The notes beneath the pieces are model-generated. The model worked only from the letters and a program-made list of their open reading frames with translations, ran no database searches and had not been told where the DNA came from. Shown one piece after another: positions 21,156-32,012 of a DNA stretch of 64,000 bases. The position numbers and the translations under genes are program-made. The stretch's first letter is position 1, and every line of letters starts with the position of its first letter. The stretch covers positions 120,946 through 184,945 of the forward strand of contig JAJAGP010001506.1 of the NCBI GenBank assembly GCA_025084515.1, in the 5' to 3' direction. The DNA is from Ancistrus triradiatus (taxonomy: Eukaryota; Chordata; Actinopteri; Siluriformes; Loricariidae).

Positions 21156-21159
21156 TGAC

Positions 21160-21358
21160 CTGTGTCCAAACATGATACCGATAGAAGCGCTGCTGCTGTT
21201 CGTGTTTTTCTGCTGTGAACTTCACGATGAACTGACCTTCAACACGGACGGTCACGCTGCACATGATCTCACTGGGCTTCCCATCGTCATTAAGGCTACT
21301 GGTGAAGCCAAAGTGCTGTGTGAAGGGTCGAAGCTCTTCAAATGGTGCACAGGTGAAG
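21160..21358 (-). CDS. Probable internal exon of an unrecognised host protein-coding gene
   Basis: This is the only stretch that reads like a vertebrate coding exon. On the minus strand a TTTTCAG acceptor lies just above 21358 and a CAG|GTCAGT donor follows 21160, giving 199 bp: one base completing a split codon, then 66 full codons (upstream intron phase 2, downstream phase 0). The peptide includes FEELRPFTQHFGF, then an acidic, Gly/Pro-containing turn, then VTVRVEGQFIVKFTAEK, and ends near YRYHVWTQ. The alternating hydrophobic pattern suggests beta strands. Codons are mixed GC-ending as in fish genes, and the frame closes soon after the donor. The opposite strand is also open, so strand choice rests on splice sites and protein-like composition. 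I recognise no domain and see no partner exon in the window, so the neighbouring exons should lie beyond it or be very small. A recent processed or TE-borne fragment is possible but less likely, because both splice sites are present. Confidence 0.6.
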
Positions 21359-21476
21359 CTGAAAACACAAAATTTTGCTTACTTTTTCTAGGTATTGTAC
21401 AGATACAACAGTGAAAAAGCGACAAACGAGGTTCTTAGGGTCAACGTCTGCCTTAGATGACTTGCAGTCACATGTA

Positions 21477-21877
21477 CATTATATAGACAAAAGTTTGTGT
21501 ACACTCCTAATTACTGAGCTCTGCTATTACATTTCTGGATTTTCCACAGACAAATAGTGGCAGTAGAATGGGTTGCCCTGATAGCCCAGTGACTCTTAGT
21601 ATGACAGATTTACTGATTTCCACTTCCAACTAGTCAGTTCATCAACTTTCTGCCCTGCTGTCCTTAATCAAAGTCCATAGAGAATTGGTTTGCCAATGAT
21701 TGAGACGTTGACAGAACCTTGACCTCACAGTCTTGTTCCAAAACCTAGTGAAACGCCATTTTAGAAGAACATAGGTTGTTGTAGCAACAAAGGTGGGGGG
21801 TGGCGGTGGTAAACTCCATACCAATACGCATGTTTTGGATGTAAACTGGGTGTCCACAAACTTTTGTGTACATAGTG
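21477..21877 (+). mobile_element. Internally deleted Tc1-like element (family H), both termini present
   Basis: The left TA is followed by CATTATATAGACAAAAGTTT; the right end ...CTTTTGTGTACATAGTG is followed by TA. The terminal inverted repeats are clear, 401 bp in all. The interior joins an early coding part (AGTGGCAGTAGAATGGG) to the C-terminal part (AACCTTGACCTCACAGTC), as in the copies at 3745 and 15433. No open transposase remains. Confidence 0.8.
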
Positions 21878-22056
21878 TATAAGCAGAGCATTCTTCTTTT
21901 GACCCATGATTATGCTGGTCAGGTTTGTAGTAAAGGACACAGGCACTGTTGGGACTTGAACCCAATTCCCATTATTGGCACGCTAGAATATTAGACCACT
22001 GCACCACTTGAGCACCTACTTATCCAAAGCACATATAGGAATGTTCTGGATTTTTT

Positions 22057-22071
22057 AGGTAGGTAGGTATG

Positions 22072-22118
<47 letters not shown>

Positions 22119-22417
22119 GTAGATAGACAGATAGAGAGACAGAGAGACAGATATATAGAGAGATAGATAGACAGATAGACAGACTAATAGACAGATACAT
22201 CGATAGATAGACAGATACATAGATATACATAGGTAGATAAATAGACAGACAGACAGATAGGTAGACAGACTAATAGACAGATACATAGATAGATAGACAG
22301 ATAGACAGACTAATAGACAGATACATAGATAGATAGACATAGATAGATAGATAGATAGATAGGTAGATAGATAGACAGACAGACAGATAGACTAATAGAC
22401 AGATACATAGATGGATA
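22057..22417. repeat. (GATA)n/(GACA)n microsatellite, left part
   Basis: GATA with interspersed GACA and TACATAGA variants; the same array resumes at 23945-24002 beyond the Tc1-C insertion. Confidence 0.95.
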
Positions 22418-23942
22418 CAGTCGTATGAAAAAGTTTGGGCACCCCTGATAACTTTCATGATTTTTCTTTATAAATCATTGGTTGTCCAGCTCAGCAATTT
22501 CAGGTAAATATATCATATAGCAGATGAACACAGTGATATTTGAGAAGTGAAATGAAGTTTATCGGTTTTTACAAAGTGTGCGTAATTATTCAAACAAAAT
22601 TAGGCAGGTCAAACTTTGGGCACCCTTGTCTTTGAATACCTAGCACTAATTATTGGAACACAAATTTGTTTTGTAAAAGCTCATTGACCTTGATCTACTA
22701 CACAAGTGATCCAACGATGAGAAAGTGTTAAGGTGGCCAATTGGAAGTTTTTTCTTCTCTTGGCATCTTCTCTGAGAGTGGCAACATGGGGAGCCTCAAA
22801 CAACCTCAATGGGCCCTGAAAACAAAGGTTGTTAACATCATGGTTCAGGGAAAGGGAAAAGCTCTCTCAGAGATTTCAGCTGTCAGTTTCCACTGTGAGG
22901 AACATAGTGACGCAATGGAAGACCACAGACACAGTTCTAGTTAAGGAACTCCCGAAGTGGCAGACCAAGAAGAATCTCAGATAGGCAGAGGCGAAGGATG
23001 GTGAGAACAGTCATAGTCAAGCCACAGACCACCTTCAAAGACCTACAACCTCATCTTGCTGCAGATGGTGTCACTAATCATCGTTCAACTATACAGCACA
23101 CTTTGCACAAGGAGAGGCTGTATGGGAGAGTAATGCAGAAGAAGCCTTTTCTGCAGACACGCCACAGTCACTTGAGGTGTGCTACAGCACATTTGGACAA
23201 TCCAGCTTCATTTTGGAATAAAGTGCTGTGTACTGATGAAACTAAAATTGAGTTATTTGGACATAACAAGGAGCGGCACACATCCCAAGACAAACATTTG
23301 CTACCCACAGTAAAATTTGGTAGCGGTTCCATCAGGCTGCGGGACTGTGTGGCCAGTGCAGGTACTAGGAATCTTGTTAAAGTTGAGGATCGCATATTCC
23401 AGTTAATATCTCCAGATTCTTGAGAACAATGTTCAAGAATCAGTGACAAAGTTGCACCGAGGCCAACGACCCAAAACCCTGCTCAAAATCTACTAAGGCA
23501 TTCATGCAGAGGAACCAGTACAACATTCTGGAATGGCCATCTCAGTCCCTAGACAAATGTGAGCTGTCCATGCTCGGAAACCATCAAACCTGACTGAACT
23601 GGAGATGTTTCTAAAGAAGAATGGTCCAAAGCACCTTCAACCAGAATCCAGACTGGAAGCTGTAGGAAGCGTTTAGCGGCTGTTATTTCTACAAACGGAG
23701 ATCTCGAAATATTGATTTTCATTTTTCTGTTGAGGTGCCCAATTTTATGCACCTGCCTAATTTTGTTTGAATAATTACTGCACACTTTCTGTAAATCCTA
23801 TAAACTTCATTTCACTTCTCAAATATCAGTGTTCATCTGCTATATGATATATTTAACTCAAGTTGCTGATCTGAACAACCAATGATTTATAAACTAAAAT
23901 CATGAAAATTATCAGGGGTGCCCAAACTTTTTCATACGACTG
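22418..23942 (+). mobile_element. Tc1 subfamily C, full length, inside a GATA array
   Basis: Terminal inverted repeats CAGTCGTATGAAAAAGTTTG on both sides, flanked by TA at 22416-22417 and 23943-23944. GATA repeat lies on both sides, so the insertion target was the microsatellite. Length is 1525 bp, normal for Tc1. Confidence 0.9.
22780..23700 (+). pseudogene. Tc1-C transposase, multiply disrupted
   Basis: Recognisable pieces in order: an N-terminal region with KTKVVNIMVQGKGKALSEIS (22820-22890); after stops and frame changes, a block from 22998 with TVIVKPQTTFKDLQPHL and the VTNHRSTIQHTLHKERLYG domain; then the first catalytic motif VLCTDETKIELFGHN. The usual long glycine-rich stretch is reduced, and the part with the second Asp is degraded around 23410-23500. 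A C-terminal trace follows (near GGAATGGCCATCTCAGTC, then the RKRL-like end at 23670). Coding capacity is lost. Confidence 0.8.
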
Positions 23943-23944
23943 TA

Positions 23945-23964
23945 GACAGGTAAACATAGATACA

Positions 23965-23996
<32 letters not shown>

Positions 23997-24002
23997 TAGA
24001 TC
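23945..24002. repeat. (GATA)n/(GACA)n microsatellite, right part
   Basis: Continues the array interrupted by Tc1-C. Confidence 0.9.
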
Positions 24003-24682
24003 GATTATGTGCCTACACAGGAAAATCCACAATTTCAACAATCTCAGTGAAAGGTTTACCAAAGTGTCTGCATTACTTATTAATCTTGGCAGAAATCAAT
24101 ATCTTATTCTGGTGAACAGCAGAGCCTCTTTTGAAAATCTCCTTTGAAGCACCTCAACACAGAGCTAACAGACACTCACTGAAGCCCGTGTGTCTCTGGG
24201 TGTCTATGGCAAGATTGCTTACTCGCTGAAAATAAAGGAAATACGATTCATTAATGGACAAATGGCTTTTGGTGTTGTCTCAGGTTGCACTAGGGTCTTC
24301 ACAATAGGCGGCCCATACCATGCCCGGTTTAGCCGGACTCTGGCACAGCACGTATTAGTGTGCGCACTAACTGTGCCCAAGCACAGAACACAACGCCAGC
24401 TGCCGCTGTAAAAATCTTCTTACAAGTCCAGCACAAGTCCACACTTTTCACCATGTTGCTAATTCCATTTATTGTACTGTTTCTGCTTGAAGCTCTAGTA
24501 TGAGTGAATGCTAACTGTCCTAGCGCACATAGCCCTTAGCCTGAGGAGCTGTGTTCCTAAGTATGTAGAGGTCTGTAGAGGACAGAAGATTCTCGAACTT
24601 ACAGGATGTTGGCCTCTGACTTCCGGAACAGTCCATTTCTCCCACACTGGCGTCCCCCCAAGGAGGGCTGAGGAAGTGCTCC
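24003..24682. other. Low-repeat DNA, candidate conserved non-coding elements
   Basis: 24180-24420 holds repeat-free blocks such as GCTTACTCGCTGAAAATAAA and CATACCATGCCCGGTTTAGC. 24500-24680 is also non-repetitive. No exon can be supported. Confidence 0.3.
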
Positions 24683-24801
24683 CTGTGTGTGTGTGTGTGT
24701 TGGGGATGTATGGCAGCGCTAGGCTAGGCCTCCCTAAGCTCCTGACCCACCAAGTCTGAGGCATTTCCTCCCCATACACAGATCGACCATTTAACATGGA
24801 T

Positions 24802-24855
<54 letters not shown>

Positions 24856-24868
24856 ACAAACACACACT
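24683..24868. repeat. GT and CA microsatellites
   Basis: (GT)n at 24683-24700 and (CA)n at 24804-24868, separated by about 100 bp of unique DNA. Confidence 0.9.
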
Positions 24869-24869
24869 G

Positions 24870-25226
24870 GTGCCAAGTTTTACATCTACTCCAGCAGTAA
24901 GTGTAGGCCAAAATATTTGCAGTACTCACTGACCCTTACAACAACTGCTAGCATTAGCACAGATTCATGTCAGTGAGGTTTTGGGGGTTTTCTTACTTGT
25001 ACAACTATGGATTCTAAAAGCTGCAGTCTTTACTTCCTGGGACTGCAAATTTTGTATGACTTAACCATGCTAAAAATGCTAAACGACTGACAGCAACATG
25101 AGACACCTTGAAAGTAGTGTTTACGTTTAAATTTTGAATAGCAATCCAACCTAATGGTGCCATATATTAGCCTGTCAAATGACTCCCACTTAGTTTTATT
25201 AATTCAAATAATTATTTTCTTAAGTC
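24870..25226. other. Unassigned DNA
   Basis: Nothing recognised. Confidence 0.3.
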
Positions 25227-25227
25227 C

Positions 25228-25988
25228 ATACAGTGCTTTCTTGGTTCTGGACCATCTAGGACCTCATCGAATTCGGTCCTTGATGCATTTTGACTAGAAA
25301 AATGTGTCTAGGAGTCGAGCTGTTGGACGTTGGACTCGATTCATGATTCATAATTCAGTACACAGTGATTCAGTGGTTCAGATTCACAATAGCTGGTGCT
25401 CAATGAAGCAAATCTCCACTCATTCCATCGTGTTTTTCTTTATTTTTATATCTACAGTACTGTCTTCTTAGTGCAAAGTCTCTGAGTCCTAAAAGGGTTG
25501 TATTGACTGCCAACCAAAAGGAAAACAGGAACTTAATGCTCCTGAACACAGGCTGCAGTTAGCTTAGCAGCTATGCTAGCACCCAGAGTTATATAATTTA
25601 GCACCCACTAAATTATATGAGATTTTTCAACACTATTATAAAGCTTTGTGTTAATGATGTTGGCCAACTGTAGGTTAAATGCAAGTCTTTTCAACATTAA
25701 CTTACTTATCACTATGGTACCAAACACTCATCAAACTCATCAGCTCATGATACATTTAACTTAGGATGGATTTTTCGGAACATGTCCCCATCCTAAATCA
25801 GGCAGCACCTGTACAATACTCCATTAATGCATATAATGCCTTATACAGTGTGGATTTTCTGGGGGTCTGGAACAAATTCAATCAATTTTCATTATTCCTT
25901 ATTGGAATAATTTGCTTGGTACTTGTCCTTTTCAATTCTCGACACCTTCTAGAACAAAGTAACGACAAGAACCGAGGTACCACTGTAT
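25228..25988 (-). mobile_element. Tigger-like non-autonomous element (family M)
   Basis: The right edge ACCGAGGTACCACTG followed by TA is the reverse complement of a CAGTGGTACCTCGGT terminus; the left edge ACAGTGCTTTCTTGGTTCT is a decayed partner. The interior reverse complement includes AGAGTTCATCA-type text seen in M2 and the CTATGCTAGCACCC block. The terminal motif resembles Tigger/pogo elements; no transposase frame. Confidence 0.65.
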
Positions 25989-26069
25989 TTAATTTATCTG
26001 TGCAGTTAGTGCACTATGTAGGTTATACCAGGCCATTATGTTATACTATTTGAAGACTGCATATAGAGT

Positions 26070-26270
26070 CGTTCGGTTGGTGCAGTGGTCTAACAAGCTA
26101 GCCCACAACAGCAGGGAACTGGGTTCCGGCTGTGCCCCTTCTCTGAAGGGTTAGAAGGGCCTGACTGCACACCCCTGCTAGAAGTGCTGAGCCACAGTCA
26201 TTTGACTGCTGTGACATCATACTAGTAGCACCACACTGGATCTACCTACATAAAAGTTACAAGTGTTTAA
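26070..26270 (+). repeat. tRNA-like SINE head, unclassified
   Basis: TGGTGCAGTGGTCTAACAAG followed by GGGAACTGGGTTCCGGCTG resembles a tRNA-derived A/B box head. A diverged inverted relative lies at 21930-22015. It is not a functional tRNA; no cloverleaf can be drawn with confidence. Confidence 0.4.
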
Positions 26271-26518
26271 TAGGTGATATTGCATTGCCTGTTCTTGGAA
26301 ATCAGCATTTCTTCAACTGGACTCATTCCCTCTTGGTTGTGTGCAGCCAAAGGGGTATGTTTATTTCTATTCATATTCCATCCTGCGCATTTATATTTTG
26401 GTTCTACAGTGTGTGTGGTTTGTTAATGTGTGTTTGCAACTGAAGAACCACGTTGTTGTGTATTTCCAGGAGGGAGTCACGTGTAAAAAAAATAAGCTTC
26501 GGGTGCTGTGTAGATGGT

Positions 26519-26720
26519 AGATTTACATTTTCATTTACAGCATTTAGCAGACGCCCTTATCCAGAGCGACTTACAGTTGATACAGTCTTACAATCCAAGC
26601 AATTGTAGGTTAAGGGTCTTGCTCAAGGACCCAACAGTGGCAGTGGTAGAGGTGGGATTTGAACCCTGGACATCCGGTCCAGAGTCCAGTACCTTAACCG
26701 CTAGGCTACCACAGTCCAAC
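26519..26720 (-). repeat. V-SINE-like SINE
   Basis: Starts on the plus strand with GCATTTAGCAGACGCCCTTA and CCAGAGCGACTTACAG, then CCAACAGTGGCAG and the reverse B box GGGATTTGAACCC. It is one of the better preserved copies. Confidence 0.8.
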
Positions 26721-26789
26721 AGATGGTGCTTTCAGTTGTTTGCACACAGATTTCTTGTGAAAATACATGTTATATGTACTTTCAGCTAC

Positions 26790-27549
26790 ATAACCGACTT
26801 CATTTCGTTGGTGCACAACATTCTTAGTCCAGACCTGACCCACTGAAGCAACCCCAGATTGTAACACTGCCTCTGGAGGCCTCTGCGTTGTTCGCTATGC
26901 ATGATGGTCGCTTGGATTAGGGTAAATCTGGACTCATTATACCACATGACCTTTTTCCACTCAGTCTTTATGCTCACTAGCAAATTGAAGCCTTTTTTCG
27001 ATTAGTCTAACAAGTGTTTTTTAGTTGACCACACAGCTGTTTAGTCTCAAGTCTTGTGAGCTCCTGTCACATTGTGTGTTTGGAACTGCTCTTACTTTCC
27101 CCATTAAACATAGCTGGTGGTTCTACTGTCAGATTTTATGATTTGACTTCACCAAGCTTTTAAGTGATCTACGATCACGGTCATTCAGGATTTTTTCCAA
27201 CCGCACTTCTTCAGCAAACTTGACGGCTACTATCCTTCCAGGTATTAATAATCCATTGGACAGTTCTTAACCCATTTCCAGTCATTTCAGCAATTTCCTT
27301 ATTGTTTTCTTTGCCTATTGTAGGCCAGTAATTTGAGTCTTCTGAAAGACAATAAAAGCTTTTCCACGACTATGGGATATGTCCTCAGACATGGTTGTTT
27401 AAGAAATGAGAAGCTACTCACAGCATCTATTAGGGTTGAAAGAATTGCTGCCAGCTGAACCATTAATAGCTACAGTAATTATCCAATCATAGCCTCTTAG
27501 GTATTTGCTTATTTTACTCTAAAAGGCAACTTTTTGGCCAGACAGTGTA
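26790..27549 (-). pseudogene. Tc1 subfamily B remnant with 5' terminus
   Basis: Plus-strand text such as AGACCTGACCCACTGAAGCA, GTAAATCTGGACTCATTAT and AGCAAATTGAAGCC is the reverse of the B transposase core and N-terminus (LTSPxxEKxxW-type DNA-binding half). The 5' terminus survives at the right edge: TTTTTGGCCAGACAGTGTA, whose reverse reads TACACTGTCTGGCCAAAAAG. The C-terminal third and the 3' end are missing, and many stops interrupt the frame. The catalytic Asp motif is only partly readable (NESRFTLIQ at 26920-26950 for the usual SDESRFTLF, so the Asp is replaced by Asn). Confidence 0.75.
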
Positions 27550-28339
27550 AGAGATCCATAAAACACCAATTACAATTTCGTAAAAGTATTAAAAAATGAT
27601 GAATAATTTATGAAAAAACACGTCACGTCATGCTTGTAAAAAACCTTTATTTTGAGCTCATCTGAATTGCCTAAGAAGTTATTTTTTCATTCAGGGTTCA
27701 TAAGAAATAGGAATTTTTGCAAAGCACAAACACTGAGTCTGCTCGTGGTTTATATAGGTTTTGAAAAGTCTATCAAGATTCCTGTGTTTCATGGGACATC
27801 TTTAGAATTTAGAACAGCTCAGAAATAGCGGAGTCAATTATTATTTAACACAACTGGTTAATATTAATGGGATTACTGAAGAGTGATTTGAGGGACTGTG
27901 GATTTCATGTTGGAAAAAGAAAAATTGTTTTTATTGAAACTGTCATTGGGGTTATTGCCACTGATCTTCCAACTCCTGACCATTTGTGACCTTAGGATAA
28001 GATAAATATCATTATCTTCTGAAAAACAATTGCCATATTCTTAAATATAGTATTATATTATTCTTAATTCATAAACTTTAATTCGTAAACACACACACAG
28101 ATACATACATAAGTTATATATAGCAACCATCCTAAGATAAATAGTATATTTGCTTTACGGTAATTTGTATTGAATATATTTTATTTGATGTATGTTATTT
28201 TGTTGTTTACTTGGTCTCAGTCACTTGTGGGCTTTATCAACAAGTGGATGTATTTGATTTGTGTAAGATTAGATTTTTTTTCTATGATTGGGGTGAACAT
28301 TTTTAAACTTTTAGAGGCAATTCATATGTACAAACAGCT
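27550..28339. other. AT-rich DNA without recognised features
   Basis: AT-rich, with small CACA and TATA runs near 28080-28130. No coding frame or repeat family recognised. Confidence 0.4.
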
Positions 28340-28960
28340 GTTTTGATACTAGAGACACACCGACTGCAATTTTCTTAGCCGATTCCGATTTTTTAAATGT
28401 ATGACTGGCCGATTCTGAATTTCTTTCTGTCTATATCAAATATCAAATTATGAATCTCTGCAAACTTGCTCAAATTGTACTACAGCCTTGTAATAGTACA
28501 ATAAAAGTACAATAAAGAGCCTTTTACCAGTTAGGGCACGGATTCAAGTACAAGCAAAGACACTGAATTGCAACTCACAGTTTTACACAACATACACCTA
28601 CCAAGACGGCAAGTCATACATCAATACTGCAAGCCACTGAATGCACTAAAAACACAAAACGCAAAATCCCGGGCATAAACGGTGCAACACAATTAAAAAC
28701 ACGCACTGTGAGCTTTTAGTACCGAATAAAAAGACATACATGCATAAAATAGACAGACCATCAAGCAGTGTGCCGATCATGCTGAAAACCGGCCGATTTC
28801 AATTTCGCATCTTTACTTGATACATACGCAAGATAGTCGCTAGCGGTAAGCGAGCGGAGGCTCATGTTGGACTTACGAACTTTTGGACATGTGAACCCAC
28901 TCTCGGAACAGAACTGATTCGTATCTAGAGGACTAGTGTATTGTTTTTTCTCGTTATAAC
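28340..28960. repeat. Unclassified repeat with CCGATTCCGATT motifs
   Basis: TAGCCGATTCCGATTTTTTA near 28378 and, at the far side, ACCGGCCGATTTCAATTTCG near 28789 look like decayed inverted ends. This motif type is common in fish hAT-like elements, but I cannot confirm the class. Confidence 0.35.
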
Positions 28961-29999
28961 CTAGTGGCAAGGTTTCATCTTAACTTTAGGCGGACACTTA
29001 GGACTAGATATAACGCACTAATTTGCATATTAGTGACATCATCACGTCATATTTACATCCTGCCTAGTACCAGACGATAGCAGTCCTTTACGTCTTATTT
29101 CTCTCTTACTCTTTACAGATAAACCAAACAAACTATCTACATATTTTAAATGAATGGCAGAATGTATGTATTACTGCATTGAAATTCACTAAATGGAGTT
29201 ACAGCCAAATCTATGTCCTATACTCATTCATGTCCAGGTGCATATACATCTCATATACATAGGCTACTCCATTTCCCGGGGTGGAGGAGACGCAAAACTG
29301 TTACGGACAGCTTTGGGCGATTGTTTTCCATGTGAAATAGCTAGGGTTGGTACCAAAATGTTGCCAGATTTGCCGCTACTCGATTTTTGGGAAATAACTT
29401 GCAAGACGGGTCTGAAAAGTCGATAAATCTTGCGACAGAATCAATAACTTGGCAACACGGCAGCAGCTGTCCGTGTTTGGTGGTGTGGGGGTGATGCAAC
29501 TCCGTCTTGCTCCCTCTACAGTACATAACCGGAATTGTACAAAAAATAGCATTTGATAATAATGGCCAATGATGACAGCCAGCGGAAAACACATTACACT
29601 GTTAAAAATCACAAGGATGCAGGAATCGTTGGGGAGGGACATTTTACCACCCTCCAAACTCTGCGGGGACACATCAACCCCCCCTAAAAATACGCCTATG
29701 TTATAACCTGTTATCCTGGGTGAAGTCACAGGAGTGTCTTAAGCCTATTGGAATCCACTGGCAGCAGGTGGAAGTGCTTGTCGATTGCAGTGCCCAGAAG
29801 GGGTCACTGTTACAGATGATGACAGAGGTGTCCTGCAAAGTGCCTGGGCGCTCAAAACCAGGTCTGTGCTCTATTTCATACACAATCGCACTCACACACA
29901 GACCAGTTCGAGTTGAAGAAAGGGCCTCTCAGAGTTCTCGAGGGCCCTTGAACTGAGGCCTGTTGTGCCTGTCGGACTCCTGAGTGTAATGAATGGTTA
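28961..29999. other. Old repeat-like DNA and a possible but unsupported exon
   Basis: 29340-29700 looks like a degraded transposon (ends in CCCTAAAAATACGCCTATG). 29720-29880 has open frames on both strands and good base balance; a CAG...GTCTGTG arrangement could bracket a plus-strand exon (29731-29862), but the acceptor has no pyrimidine tract and I recognise nothing in the peptide. Confidence 0.3.
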
Positions 30000-30930
30000 T
30001 TGGCTGCTAAATGACGAACAGGTGACAGGGCCAATGAGAAGACGGATGGTGGTGTGCCATGGTGTGATAATGGCCGGTGGCCGTAATTTCTCCCACAGCC
30101 CTCTGCTCCTGTGTTGCCAGGCCCTCATCAAGCACACAAAGGAGCTCTGTGTGTGCAGACCTGTGTATGTGTGTTCGCTTGTGCCCAGCTGCAGAACTCC
30201 TGCTCTGCTCCATTTGCAGGCTGATGGGCTGAGTGGAAGCCGAGGCAAAAGTTCACACAGGCGCACACCTTTCCACTTCTCTCCACAGGAGAGACCGAGG
30301 GAGGCAAAACCCTGACCCGCACTTTCCCTTCGCCTCGGCCCAGTCGCTTACAAGCCCGGCTTTTGCTCCGCTTTCAGCCTGAAGCACGATGGGATCCAGC
30401 AGTTGCGGATTGCACCACTTTAACAATGTACGCATGTGCTCGCCGGTAATCATCTCTCCCCGCTCGCAACAGCGACCGCCCTCAGCTTTCCCTTTCGCGA
30501 TGACACACGCGCCCTTCCACCCCCTGCGCGCACAAACGCCGAGGAATTCATCTGTAATTTTCCTTGACTGAGCAAACAATACAGCTGCCTTAACATTGTT
30601 GACATCTCTAAAGCCCATAAGTACAGCGTAATGGAGCTCTAAGGGCCCAGACCGCACAGAGCGAGTCTGCCCAAAACAAGCCCTAGATCCTCGCAGACTT
30701 ACTTTAATGCTTCACACCTGCGCTTAAACCTGCACATTCATACAAGAACCAGGGATTAATGCGCCGCGGATTGGGCCTAAGGCCTTGTTATTACTCTCAT
30801 TAAAAGCTTTCTTTAAGCAACCTGTGGCTACTCGGTTCTACACGGATGCCGCGGCGCAGGGTTATTCTGGGTCATCTGGGTCATCAATCAGCCAATCACA
30901 CAAGATGATCTGCTGAAGCCCAAACCGAGC
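30000..30930. other. Candidate conserved non-coding region
   Basis: A long repeat-free, CG-containing stretch. 30530-30650 contains a dense run of motifs such as GGAATTCATCTGTAATTTTC and CTTAACATTGTTGACATCTC. 30740-30850 has GGCCTTGTTATTACTCTCAT and a CGCGG block. Frames on both strands lack splice-bounded exons. It is the most extended low-repeat interval in the left half. Confidence 0.4.
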
Positions 30931-30934
30931 ATCA

Positions 30935-31297
30935 GAATGCCAAAATGACTTTGGTACCAGAAAGGCTGGTCTTAGGTTTCAGAATTTCCGGGGGATTTTC
31001 ACATACACCCATCTCTAGGGTTTATTTCCAGAATGATGTCAAAAACACAAAACATCCAGCAGTTCTATGGGTGGAAATCCAACGAGCAGTCGATGACAAA
31101 AGCCAAGTCTGGTTTGAACTGATAAATAACCACTCAACCGAGGTATGCACAAAAACACCTCTGAGCACATGACTTGTCAAACCTTGAAGCAGATGGGCTA
31201 CAGCAGCAGAAGACCACACCGGTTGCCACTCCTGTCAGCCAAGAACAGGGAACTGAGACGAAAATTTGCACAGACTCACCAAAATTGGACAATATAA
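30935..31297 (+). pseudogene. Tc1 subfamily G transposase fragment (DNA-binding half)
   Basis: Plus-strand pieces GGATTTTCACATACACCCAT, AGGTATGCACAAAAACACCT, AGATGGGCTACAGCAGCAGA and TCGCCAAAATTGGAC-type text (here GACTCACCAAAATTGGAC) follow the order of a fish Tc1 transposase N-terminal half (LGFS-type helix-turn-helix, then the RRP-rich second domain). Frames are broken by indels; the catalytic half is absent. The minus-strand fragment at 60697-60975 belongs to the same subfamily. Confidence 0.75.
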
Positions 31298-31400
31298 GTT
31301 TGGAAAGTCAGGTCATATTTATTTCTATATGGCTTTTTACAGTGACGCATCATCTCAAAGCAGCTTTGCAATCTTAGATTGTCTTCTAATATCTATCCCC
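31298..31400 (+). repeat. Dispersed repeat O, short copy
   Basis: TATTTATTTCTATATGGCTT and CATCTCAAAGCAGCTTTGCA match the start of the 2925-3165 family. Confidence 0.6.
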
Positions 31401-31489
31401 CCCAACCAGTGCTTATTTATGTACTGGTAGTGTATAATTATTGTTTTGTTGCATTCTAGTGCAGTGCCAGCTGGTCACACAAGCTAGAT

Positions 31490-31860
31490 CCATAAGCATA
31501 TCACTCACTCAAAAGCTCATTACCTTACTGTTTGAGCTTATTAGCTCACATTTGGGCCAGAGATTGTTCTAACTTGGTTGATGTGTTTAGAGACTTTTGC
31601 GTATGTTACTCGTGTTTCTGTGTGTGCCTTTTTGCTATTTATTTGTAACAAGCTGTGAATGGCATTCGTAAGTGTGTGTGCCTGTCCTATTGTAAGTAGT
31701 ACCCCCTTTGTTTATCCCAAACTACCTGAATATTCTCTCTAGCCTATAACTATATAAACTGGTTCACTCGCTGAGTCTCTGTTTCATCTGACTGATCCTC
31801 CGTGTTGTTCGTAATACTGTCTATCAATGCAAAATTATCAGTCATTTCAATCACTCATTT
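31490..31860 (+). repeat. LTR-like segment, copy 1 (partner 52104-52446)
   Basis: 31540-31850 matches 52104-52410 in the same orientation: TTAGCTCACATTTGGGCCAG, TGTGTGCCTGTCCTATTGTA, CTATAACTATATAAACTGG and CTGTTTCATCTGACTGATCC. A TATA-like ACTATATAAACT followed by a conserved downstream block fits a retrotransposon LTR promoter. No internal coding region is next to it, so it may be a solo LTR. Confidence 0.45.
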
Positions 31861-31939
31861 TCAGCAGTATCTCAATGCATTTGTGTCTTTTGTTTGCAAT
31901 TTCTTGTTTAAAAAAAAAAGATATTTACATTACAGTAGC

Positions 31940-32012
31940 CTAAAACACTGTGGTAACCTAGCAGTTAAGGCACTGGACTCTGGATCAGAAGGGCCAGGGT
32001 TCAAGGGCCAAC
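31940..32012 (+). repeat. SINE head fragment
   Basis: CTAGCAGTTAAGGCACTGGA, CTCTGGATCAGAAGGGCC and GGGTTCAAGGGCC are a V-SINE-type tRNA head; the core is missing. Confidence 0.55.

Noticed and set aside
22057..22417. Regular short repeats that could suggest a CRISPR array
   Set aside because: Plain GATA/GACA tetranucleotides without spacers; the window is eukaryotic.
22020..22458. Open frames on the minus strand rich in YLSIYLSI
   Set aside because: Translation of the GATA array.
26070..26140. tRNA-like A/B box text
   Set aside because: No stable acceptor stem or anticodon loop can be drawn; best read as a SINE head.
29731..29862. Possible plus-strand exon between CACAG and GTCTGTG
   Set aside because: Weak acceptor, no pyrimidine tract, both strands open, nothing recognised; kept only as a remark.
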